This document shows positions 54,247-62,194 of a stretch of DNA of 64,000 bases, in pieces. The DNA is from Alicycliphilus denitrificans K601 (lineage in GTDB: Bacteria; Pseudomonadota; Gammaproteobacteria; Burkholderiales; Burkholderiaceae_C), in the NCBI RefSeq assembly GCF_000204645.1, contig NC_015422.1, positions 3,861,001 to 3,925,000 on the forward strand, written 5' to 3'. The notes beneath the pieces were generated by a model. The model was not told the DNA's origin and searched no databases. It saw only the letters and a list, made by a program, of their open reading frames with translations. Both the position numbers and the translations under genes were made by a program. Position 1 is the stretch's first letter; each line of letters begins with the position of its first letter.

Positions 54247-56073
54247 ATGGAGTTCATCGCCGCCAATTTCGCCCCGCTCATGTTCGGGGGACTGCTGTGC
54301 TTTCTGATCCTGGGCTTTCCCGTGGCCTTCAGCCTGGGGGCCTGCGGATTGTTCTTCGGCCTGCTCGGCATCGAGCTGGGCGTCTTTCCCGCCTCCACCC
54401 TGGCCTGGCTGCCGCAGCGCCTGATCGGCATCATGGCCAACGAGACGCTGCTGGCCGTTCCCTTCTTCACGCTCATGGGCCTGATACTGGAGCGCAGCGG
54501 CATGGCCGAAGACCTGCTCGACTCCGTGGGCCAGGTGTTCGGCCCCCTGCGCGGCGGCCTGGCGCTGGCCGTAATCCTCGTGGGCGCCATGCTGGCGGCC
54601 ACCACGGGCGTGGTCGCCGCGTCGGTGATCTCCATGGGCCTGATCTCGCTGCCCATCATGCTGCGCTACGGCTATGACCGCAGCCTGGCCAGCGGCGTGA
54701 TCGCCGCATCGGGCACGCTGGCGCAGATCATCCCGCCGTCGCTGGTGCTGATCGTGCTGGCCGACCAACTGGGCAAGAGCGTGGGCGACATGTACAAGGG
54801 CGCCTTCGTGCCCGGCTTCGCGCTGGTGGGCCTGTACGTGCTGTGGGTGATCGCGCTGGCCATCTTCAAGCCCAAGATGGCGCCGGCGCTGCCGCCCGAG
54901 GCGCGCACCCTGCGCGAGCCCAACGGCAGCGCGGGCTACACGTCGCTGGCCCTGCTGGCCCTGCTGTCCACCGCGGTGGCCGTGGTGCTGGCGCAGAACA
55001 TGGAGGCCGTGCACACCTGGTGGCAGGGCGAGCTGGTGGAGTCCGTGCCCACGGACGAGAAGATCGTCGTCGCCATGTGCGGCGGCACCTTCGTGGCCTG
55101 GCTGATCGCACTGGCCAACCGCGTCACCCGCCTGGGCCTGCTGTCCAGGCTGGCCGAGCGCGTGACCTTCGTGCTGATCCCGCCGCTGCTGCTGATCTTC
55201 CTGGTGCTGGGCACCATCTTCCTGGGCGTGGCCACCCCCACCGAGGGCGGCGCCATGGGCGCCATGGGCGCCATCGTCATGGCCGCGTCGCGCGGGCGCC
55301 TCAACATGTCGCTGCTCAAGCAGGCGCTGGCCACGACGACCAGGCTGTCGTCCTTCGTCATGTTCATCCTGATCGGCGCCACCTTCTTCAGCATGGTGTT
55401 CCAGGCCGCCGACGGCCCGGTGTGGGTGGAGCACCTGCTGGCGCAGCTGCCCGGCGGCCAGGTGGGCTTCCTGGTGTTCGTGAACATCATGATCTTCGTG
55501 CTGGCGTTCTTCCTGGACTTCTTCGAGCTGTCCTTCATCGTGGTGCCGCTGCTCGCGCCCATCGCCGACAAGATGGGCATCGACCTGGTCTGGTTCGGCG
55601 TGCTGCTGGCGGTCAACATGCAGACCTCGTTCATGCACCCGCCCTTCGGCTTCGCGCTGTTCTTCCTGCGCTCGGTCGCGCCCGACAAGCCCTACGTGGA
55701 CCATGTCACGGGCAAGACCATAGCGCCGGTGACGACGATGCAGATCTACAAGGGCGCGATTCCCTTCCTGATCCTGCAGCTGACCATGGTGGCCATCCTG
55801 ATCACCTTCCCCGGCCTGGTGACGAGCCAGCTCGACAAGAAGGTGGACGTGGACATGAACGCCGTGGGCACGCAGATGCTGGAGAACCTGAACCAGCAGG
55901 ACCTGAACTTCGGCGAACCCGGCGCCGAGGGCGCCGAAGAGAACAAGGACGACGCCGGCGCCGCCCCCGCGCCGGAGCTGGAGCCGCCCGCGAGCGACGC
56001 CGCCGCCACCCCCGGCGCGGCCGAGGCCGACGACCCGGTCAAGGCCCTGGAGGAAGCGGCGGGCAAGCGCTGA
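54247..56073 (+). CDS. dctM: TRAP transporter large permease subunit (DctM), extended form
   Basis: 608 residues, well above the usual 430. Many membrane spans with the DctM motifs AVPFFTLMGLILERSGMAED, SGTLAQIIPPSLVLIVLADQ and GVATPTEGGAMGAMGAIVMA. A long hydrophilic insert in the middle (about 215-275) and a 60-residue acidic, Ala/Pro-rich tail (EENKDDAGAAPAPELEPPAS) explain the length. Similar long DctM proteins occur with TakP-type alpha-keto-acid or lactate systems. The probable binding protein lies beyond the helicase, at 61-62 kb. Confidence 0.92.
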   Translation: MEFIAANFAPLMFGGLLCFLILGFPVAFSLGACGLFFGLLGIELGVFPASTLAWLPQRLIGIMANETLLAVPFFTLMGLILERSGMAEDLLDSVGQVFGPLRGGLALAVILVGAMLAATTGVVAASVISMGLISLPIMLRYGYDRSLASGVIAASGTLAQIIPPSLVLIVLADQLGKSVGDMYKGAFVPGFALVGLYVLWVIALAIFKPKMAPALPPEARTLREPNGSAGYTSLALLALLSTAVAVVLAQNMEAVHTWWQGELVESVPTDEKIVVAMCGGTFVAWLIALANRVTRLGLLSRLAERVTFVLIPPLLLIFLVLGTIFLGVATPTEGGAMGAMGAIVMAASRGRLNMSLLKQALATTTRLSSFVMFILIGATFFSMVFQAADGPVWVEHLLAQLPGGQVGFLVFVNIMIFVLAFFLDFFELSFIVVPLLAPIADKMGIDLVWFGVLLAVNMQTSFMHPPFGFALFFLRSVAPDKPYVDHVTGKTIAPVTTMQIYKGAIPFLILQLTMVAILITFPGLVTSQLDKKVDVDMNAVGTQMLENLNQQDLNFGEPGAEGAEENKDDAGAAPAPELEPPASDAAATPGAAEADDPVKALEEAAGKR

Positions 56074-56089
56074 CCGGCCTCCGCCGACG

Positions 56090-56114
56090 ACGCCCGGTGC
56101 ACCGCATCGGGCGT
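56090..56114 (+). terminator. weak terminator-like hairpin after dctM
   Basis: Stem ACGCCCG / CGGGCGT around a loop GTGCACCGCAT, followed by TCGCGTTT rather than a T-run. About 17 bp after the dctM stop; may end or attenuate TRAP transcription before the helicase gene. Confidence 0.4.
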
Positions 56115-56207
56115 TCGCGTTTGCGGGCCGCGATGGTTGTGGACATGCGCCGGGTGCGCGACCATCGGCACTTCGCATCCATGGCGTGATCGGCGGTTGA
56201 CAGACAA

Positions 56208-59200
56208 ATGGCTCGCACGGGTACAGGCAGCAGACAGAGGGCGGCACGGGCGCTGGAGCAGTTCACGCCCGCCACGCGCGCCTGGTTCGCGTCGGCCTTC
56301 GGCGCGCCCACGTCCGTGCAGGAGGCCGCGTGGGACGTGATACGCGGCGGCGAATGCGCGCTGGTCATCGCCCCGACGGGCTCCGGCAAGACGCTCGCGG
56401 CGTTCCTGCACGCCATAGACCGGCTGTTCGCGGAGAAGGACGGGGCCACGGCCGATGCCGCGCCCGGGGCGGCCACCCGCGTGCTCTACATCTCGCCCAT
56501 CAAGGCGCTGGGCGCCGACGTGCAGCGCAACCTGCGCCTGCCGCTCGACGGCGTGGGCGCGCAGCGGGTACGCCGCGGGGACCCGGCCGTGGAGATCACG
56601 GTGGGCATGCGCACGGGCGACACCCCCAGCGCGCAGCGCGCGGCGCTCCTGCGCAGGCCGCCCGACATCCTGATCACCACGCCCGAATCGCTCTACCTCA
56701 TGCTCACGTCGAAGGCGCGCGAAACGCTGCGCGACGTGCGCACGGTCATCGTCGACGAGGTGCACGCGGTCGCGGGCACCAAGCGCGGGTCGCACATGGC
56801 GCTGAGCCTGGAGCGGCTCGACGCCCTGCTCGACCGGCCGGCGCAGCGCGTGGGCCTCTCCGCGACCGTGCGGCCCGTGGACCGCGTGGCGGCCTTTCTG
56901 GGCGGGGCGCGGCCGACCACCGTGGTGAACCCGCCGGCCGGCCGCAGGCTGGAACTCAGGATCGTGCTGCCGGTGCGGGACATGGCGGACATCCCGGCGC
57001 GCGACGAGTCCGGCACCATGGGATCGATCTGGCCGCACGTGGAGGCCAGCATCCTGGAGCAGGTGCTCTCGCGCCGCTCGACCATCGTGTTCGCCAACTC
57101 CCGCGGCGCCGCGGAGAAGCTGACGGCGCGGCTGAACGCGCTGTACGCCGAGCGCATGCAGATCCCGCAGCAAGGCGACGCCCCCGCGGCGGTGCAGTAC
57201 GCGTCCTCCAGCGGCGGCACGGGCAACCGGACGGACGGTGCCGCGCCCCTGATCGCGCGCTCGCACCACGGCTCGGTCTCCAAGGAGCAGCGCAGCGACA
57301 TCGAGGACGCGCTCAAGTCCGGGGCGCTGCGGTGCGTGGTGGCCACCTCCAGCCTGGAGCTGGGCATAGACATGGGCCTGGTGGACCTGGTGATCCAGGT
57401 GGCCGCGCCGCCCTCGGTCGCGAGCGCCCTGCAGCGCGTGGGGCGTGCGGGGCACCAGGTAGGCGGGACGTCCCGCGGCCTGGTCTATCCGCGCACGCGG
57501 CGCGAGCTGGTCGATGCCGCCGTGACCGTGCGCCGCATGCTGGCGGGAGAGCTCGAAGCCATCGAGCCGCCCCGCAACCCGCTCGACGTGCTGGCGCAGC
57601 AGACCGTGGCGGCCGTCGCCATGGACGCCATGCACGTGGACGACTGGTACGCCCTCGTGCGCAGGGCCGATCCGTTCCGCGCGCTGCCGCGCAGCGCGTT
57701 CGATGCCACGCTGGACATGCTGGCCGGGCGCTACCCGTCCGACGAGTTCGCCGAGTTCCGCCCGCGCCTCGTCTGGGACCGGATCGGCGGGCAACTCGGC
57801 GCACGCCCGGGCGCGAAGAGCCTGGCCGTCATCAGCGGCGGCACCATTCCCGACCGCGGCATGTTCACCGTCATGTTGCCCGAGGGCGAGGAAAAGGCGG
57901 GCGCGCGCCGCGTGGGCGAGCTGGACGAGGAGATGGTCTACGAATCCCGGGTGAACGACATCATCACCCTGGGCGCGACCTCCTGGCGCATCCAGCAGAT
58001 CACGCACGACCAGGTGATCGTCGTTCCCGCGCCCGGCCGGTCCGCGCGGCTTCCGTTCTGGCGCGGCGAGGGGCTGGGGCGCCCCGCGGAACTGGGCGAG
58101 GCCATAGGCGCATTCCTGCGCGAGGTGGATGCCGCGCCCCGCGACGCCCATGCCGCGCTGGAGGCTGCGGGCCTGGACGCCAACGCCATCGCCAACATCC
58201 TCCAGCTCGCCGCGCAGCAGCGCGAGGCCACGGGCGCATTGCCCACCGACCGCACCCTGGTCATCGAGCGCTGCCGCGACGAGGGCGGGGACTGGCGCGT
58301 CATACTGCATTCGCCCTACGGCCAGCGCGTGCATGCCCCCTGGGCGCTGGCCATCGCGCAGCGCATCCGCCAGCGCCTGAACGTGGACCCGTCCGTGGTG
58401 GCGGGCGACGACGGCATCATCGCGCGCATCCCGGACATGGAGGGGCGCACGCCCGGCGCCGAGCTTTTCCTCTTCGACGCCGAGGCCGTGCAGCGCATCG
58501 TGGCCGAGGCCGTGGGCGCATCGTCCCTGTTCGCCGCGCGCTTTCGCGAGTGCGCCGCCCGCGCGCTGCTGTTGCCCAGGCGCAGCCCGGGCAAGCGCTC
58601 GCCGCTGTGGCAGCAGCGCCTGCGCGCGGGGCAGCTGCTGGAGATCGCGCGCGGGTATCCCGACTTCCCCATCCTCATCGAAACGGCGCGGGAATGCCTG
58701 CAGGACGTCTACGACCTGCCGGCCCTGGGCGCGCTCATGCGGCGGCTGCAGGACGGCGGCATACGCATGCTGGAAGTCACCACGGAAGTCCCCTCCCCCT
58801 TCGCCGCGGACCTGCTCTTCGGCTACGTGGCCGAGTTCATGTACGAGGGCGACGCGCCGCTGGCGGAGCGGCGCGCCTCGGTGCTCTCGCTCGACAGCAG
58901 CCTGCTCGCGGACCTGCTGGGCCAGGTGGACATGGGCGAGATCCTCGACCCCGTCGTAGTGGAACAGGCGGGCCTGGAGCTGCAGCGCATCGCCGTGCAG
59001 CGCAGGGCATCCGGCATGGAAGGGGTGGCGGACCTGCTGCGCGAGCTCGGCCCGCTCGCGCCGGACGCCATCGTGCAAAGAACGGCGCAGCAGGACCCGG
59101 CCGCCGTGGCGGTATGGCTGAGCGGGCTCGAAACGGCGCACCGCGCCATGCGCGCCACGGTGGCGGGCGAAGAGCGCTGGGCCGCCATCGAGGACGCGGC

Positions 59201-60905
59201 GCGGCTTCGCGACGCGCTGGGCGCCAGGCTGCCCGCGGGCGTACCGAAGGCGTTCCGCGAGCCCGTGCCCGATCCACTGCGGGACCTCGTCGCCCGGTAT
59301 GCGCGCACCCACGGGCCCTTCACCACGAGTGAGGTGGCGCAGCATTTCGGGCTGGGCGCCGCCGTGGCCGACGAGGCGCTCGAACGGCTGCAGGCCCAGG
59401 GCAAGGTGCTCAAGGGCAGCTTCGGCGTGGAGCGCCACCTGCGCGCGCAGGATGCGCACAGGCTTGCGCAAGGCCCCGTCGCGCGGCACGAATGGGTGGC
59501 CGAGGACGTGCTGCGCCGCCTGCGCCAGCGCTCGCTGCAGGCGGCGCGGGAGGCCGCGAAGCCCGCCACGCAGCACGCCTACGTCCAGCTCGTGCTGGAG
59601 CGGCAGGCATTGGTGCCGGAGCTGACGGCCCGCGCGGCGAACGACGCGCCGCCCTTCGCGCAAGGGACGCTGGAGGGCACCGCCGGCGTGGCGCGCGTGC
59701 TGGAGCAGCTGGCGGGGCTGCCGCTGCCGGCATCGCAATGGGAGAGCCTTGTCCTGCCGGCGCGCGTGCGCGACTACCGGCCCTTCATGCTGGACGAGCT
59801 GCTGGCGTCCGGCGAGGCGGTCTGGGCCGGCCACGGCGCGGCGGGCGATGGCGACGGCCTGGTGTCGCTGCACCTGAGCGAGATGGCAGCCGACACGCTT
59901 GCCCCGCAGCCGGAGGCGGGCGGCGATGCGCCCACCGGGCTGCGGCAGGCCATTCTCGACGTGCTGGGGCGCGGCGGCGCCTTCTTCGCGCGCCAGATCG
60001 CCCAGCATGTGGACGCCGATCCCGCGCAGCTGCATGCCGCGCTCTGGCAGTTGGCCTGGAGCGGCTACGTCACCAGCGACGGCTGGCAGCCCTTGCGCGC
60101 GTTGACGTCCCCGCACGGATCGCGCCGCGCCGAGACCATGCGCCCACAGCGCCGCTCGTGGCGCATGCGAGGCCGGCCGCAGCCACCGGATGCGCCGGAA
60201 CATGCGGGCCATTCGGGCATTGCGCTGGGAGACCTCACGCTCGCGGGCCGCTGGTCCCTCGTGCAGCGCCCTGCATCCAGCGATACCGAGCGCGCCTTCG
60301 CGCTGGCCGAGGGCCTGCTCGACCGCCACGGCATCGTCACGCGCTCCGCCGTCATGGCGGAGAACGTGCCGGGCGGACTGCCGGCATTGCGGCCCGTGCT
60401 GCACGCCATGGAGGACGCGGGCCGCGTGCTGCGGGGCAGGTTCGTGGACGGCCTGGGCGCGGCCCAGTTCGCCGACAAGGCGGCCATCGAGCGGCTGCGC
60501 GAGTTGACGCAGCTGCAGACAGCTCAGCCGCTGGCCGTCGCGCTTTCGGTGCTGGACCCGGCCAACCCGTTCGGCGCGGCCCTCGCCTGGCCCGCGCACC
60601 GCCTGGGCATACGCCCCCAGCGGCGCAGCGGCGGCATCGTCGTGCTCTGCGGCGGCAGGCTGGCGCTCTACCTCACGCCGGGCAGGCGCCAGTTGCTGAC
60701 CTGGCTGGACGCCGAGCGCGCGGACGAGCGCACGGCGCTCGCGCATGCGCTGCAGGCGCTGGTCCACGCGCTGGAGCGCGAGAAGCGCGGCCGCTTCACC
60801 ATCGAAACCGTCGACGAACAGCCGGTCGGCAGGTACCCGCTGCTCGGGCTGCTGCGCGAGGCGGGCTTTTCCCGCGTGCCCAAGGGGCTCAGCTGGTACG
60901 GGTGA
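56208..60905 (+). CDS. lhr: Lhr-family superfamily 2 ATP-dependent helicase
   Basis: 1565 residues, similar to E. coli Lhr (1538). Helicase core: Walker A APTGSGKTLAAF (about 53-64), DEVH box VIVDEVHAVAGTKRGSHMAL, motif III GLSATVRPVDRV, and motif VI ALQRVGRAGHQVGGTSRG. Then the Lhr winged-helix and beta-barrel domains and the long C-terminal domain of bacterial Lhr. Role in DNA repair and, in mycobacteria, mitomycin resistance. ATG 56208 lacks a clear ribosome site. It sits between TRAP dctM and a convergent TRAP binding-protein gene, a location I consider unusual. Confidence 0.93.
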   Translation: MARTGTGSRQRAARALEQFTPATRAWFASAFGAPTSVQEAAWDVIRGGECALVIAPTGSGKTLAAFLHAIDRLFAEKDGATADAAPGAATRVLYISPIKALGADVQRNLRLPLDGVGAQRVRRGDPAVEITVGMRTGDTPSAQRAALLRRPPDILITTPESLYLMLTSKARETLRDVRTVIVDEVHAVAGTKRGSHMALSLERLDALLDRPAQRVGLSATVRPVDRVAAFLGGARPTTVVNPPAGRRLELRIVLPVRDMADIPARDESGTMGSIWPHVEASILEQVLSRRSTIVFANSRGAAEKLTARLNALYAERMQIPQQGDAPAAVQYASSSGGTGNRTDGAAPLIARSHHGSVSKEQRSDIEDALKSGALRCVVATSSLELGIDMGLVDLVIQVAAPPSVASALQRVGRAGHQVGGTSRGLVYPRTRRELVDAAVTVRRMLAGELEAIEPPRNPLDVLAQQTVAAVAMDAMHVDDWYALVRRADPFRALPRSAFDATLDMLAGRYPSDEFAEFRPRLVWDRIGGQLGARPGAKSLAVISGGTIPDRGMFTVMLPEGEEKAGARRVGELDEEMVYESRVNDIITLGATSWRIQQITHDQVIVVPAPGRSARLPFWRGEGLGRPAELGEAIGAFLREVDAAPRDAHAALEAAGLDANAIANILQLAAQQREATGALPTDRTLVIERCRDEGGDWRVILHSPYGQRVHAPWALAIAQRIRQRLNVDPSVVAGDDGIIARIPDMEGRTPGAELFLFDAEAVQRIVAEAVGASSLFAARFRECAARALLLPRRSPGKRSPLWQQRLRAGQLLEIARGYPDFPILIETARECLQDVYDLPALGALMRRLQDGGIRMLEVTTEVPSPFAADLLFGYVAEFMYEGDAPLAERRASVLSLDSSLLADLLGQVDMGEILDPVVVEQAGLELQRIAVQRRASGMEGVADLLRELGPLAPDAIVQRTAQQDPAAVAVWLSGLETAHRAMRATVAGEERWAAIEDAARLRDALGARLPAGVPKAFREPVPDPLRDLVARYARTHGPFTTSEVAQHFGLGAAVADEALERLQAQGKVLKGSFGVERHLRAQDAHRLAQGPVARHEWVAEDVLRRLRQRSLQAAREAAKPATQHAYVQLVLERQALVPELTARAANDAPPFAQGTLEGTAGVARVLEQLAGLPLPASQWESLVLPARVRDYRPFMLDELLASGEAVWAGHGAAGDGDGLVSLHLSEMAADTLAPQPEAGGDAPTGLRQAILDVLGRGGAFFARQIAQHVDADPAQLHAALWQLAWSGYVTSDGWQPLRALTSPHGSRRAETMRPQRRSWRMRGRPQPPDAPEHAGHSGIALGDLTLAGRWSLVQRPASSDTERAFALAEGLLDRHGIVTRSAVMAENVPGGLPALRPVLHAMEDAGRVLRGRFVDGLGAAQFADKAAIERLRELTQLQTAQPLAVALSVLDPANPFGAALAWPAHRLGIRPQRRSGGIVVLCGGRLALYLTPGRRQLLTWLDAERADERTALAHALQALVHALEREKRGRFTIETVDEQPVGRYPLLGLLREAGFSRVPKGLSWYG

Positions 60906-60922
60906 CTTCCGCAGAAACGAAA

Positions 60923-60944
60923 AACCGCGGCCGGGGCCGCGGTT
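60923..60944 (-). terminator. terminator between lhr and TRAP binding-protein gene
   Basis: Ten-base-pair stem AACCGCGGCC / GGCCGCGGTT; on the minus strand it continues into TTTTTCG, on the plus strand into a weaker TTCTTCC. Serves mainly the minus-strand gene, possibly both. Confidence 0.8.
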
Positions 60945-60984
60945 CTTCCATGGGCGGCAGGCACGGTGCCCGCCAGGATGGACC

Positions 60985-62067
60985 TCAGATCTTCACGGAA
61001 GCCATGGTCTGCAGGAACGGCAGCTCGGAGATGCGGCTCCACAGAATCTGGTCGCGCTGGAAGGCGCGCAGGTCCTCGTAGATCTTCTTGAAGGCGGGCT
61101 CCTTGGCGCTGTGCTCGGCATAGACCTCCTGCGCGGCCTTGAAGCCGGCCTCGACGACGGCCTTCGGGAACGGCTTGAGCTGGGTGCCCGAGCCGACCAT
61201 GCGCTTGAGCGAGACCGGGTTGAGCATCAGGTACTTGGAAGTGCCGTCCTGGTTGGCCACGGCGGCGGCCGCCTTGACGATGGCCTGGTTCTCGGGCGAC
61301 AGCTTGGCCAGCGCCTTGTTGTTGACGAAGAACTCCAGGTCGGCGCCGCCTTCCCACCAGGCGCCGTAGTAGTAGTACTTGGCGACCTTGTTGTAGCCCA
61401 GCTTCTCGTCATCGTAGGGACCGACGAACTCCACCGCGTCCAGCGTGCCCTTCTCCAGCGCCTGGTACACCTCGCCGGCGGGCATGTTCTGCGCCACCAC
61501 GCCCAGCTTGGCCATGGATTCGCCGAACACGCCGCCGCCCAGGCGCATCTTCAGGCCCTTGAAGTCCGCGGGTGACTTGATCTCCTTGCGGTACCAGCCG
61601 CCCATCTGCGTGCCGGTGTTGAGCGCGCTGAGCGTCTGGAAGTTGTACTTGGCGAACAGCTCATTGAGCAGCTTGCGGCCGTTGCCGTGCTCCTTCCAGG
61701 CCTGGTTCTGGCCAGCGGTCAGGCCGAACGGCACGGCACAGCTGAAGGCGAAGGCCGGGTCCTTGCCGGTGTAGTAGTAGGCCGCCGTCAGCCCCATCTC
61801 GATGGTGTCCTCGGACAGCGCATCGACGATGCCGAACGCGGGCATCAGCTCGCCGGCCGCGTGCACCGAAACCTCGAACTTGCCGCCCGAGAGCGCCTTG
61901 ACGGTCTCGGCGAACTTCACGCCCGCGCCGTGCAGGGTTTCCAGCGACTTCGGGAACGAGGTGGCCATGCGCCAGCGCACTGCCGCCTGGGCATGCACGG
62001 CCGGAGCCACACCGGCAGCCAGCACACCAGCCAAGCCCGCATTTTTGATGAGAGAGCGACGATCCAT
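60985..62067 (-). CDS. TRAP transporter substrate-binding protein (TakP-like DctP family)
   Basis: 360 residues from ATG 62067 (GGAGA upstream). N-terminus MDRRSLIKNAGLAGVLAAGV has a twin-arginine-like motif with cleavage near VHAQA. DctP fold: RWRMATSFPKSLETLHGAGV, KMRLGGGVFGESMAKLGVV, and VEFVGPYDDEKLGYNKVAKY, the last resembling the TakP alpha-keto-acid-binding site. Most likely the ligand receptor for the dctQ-dctM pair at 53.6-56.1 kb, although on the other strand and separated by lhr. Confidence 0.9.
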   Translation of the reverse strand: MDRRSLIKNAGLAGVLAAGVAPAVHAQAAVRWRMATSFPKSLETLHGAGVKFAETVKALSGGKFEVSVHAAGELMPAFGIVDALSEDTIEMGLTAAYYYTGKDPAFAFSCAVPFGLTAGQNQAWKEHGNGRKLLNELFAKYNFQTLSALNTGTQMGGWYRKEIKSPADFKGLKMRLGGGVFGESMAKLGVVAQNMPAGEVYQALEKGTLDAVEFVGPYDDEKLGYNKVAKYYYYGAWWEGGADLEFFVNNKALAKLSPENQAIVKAAAAVANQDGTSKYLMLNPVSLKRMVGSGTQLKPFPKAVVEAGFKAAQEVYAEHSAKEPAFKKIYEDLRAFQRDQILWSRISELPFLQTMASVKI

Positions 62068-62169
62068 GAGTGATATCTCCAATGTTTGATCCGCAGACGA
62101 AACTCCGGCAGGCGGCGCAGCGCGGCACTGCCCCTAGAGCCGTCCAAGTGTAATTAGTTATTGCAGCCT

Positions 62170-62190
62170 GGATACCGACCGAGGGTATCC
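62170..62190. other. 7-bp inverted repeat GGATACC / GGTATCC after dxs
   Basis: Perfect arms with a 7-base spacer, 5 bp beyond the dxs stop on the minus strand. No T-run follows, so it is either an imperfect terminator or another RNA structure. Confidence 0.35.
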
Positions 62191-62194
62191 ACCC

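Noticed and set aside
55746..60767. A 1673-codon open frame on the minus strand opposite lhr
   Set aside because: Same artefact: arginine/alanine/histidine-rich text with no domains, entirely antisense to an intact helicase.
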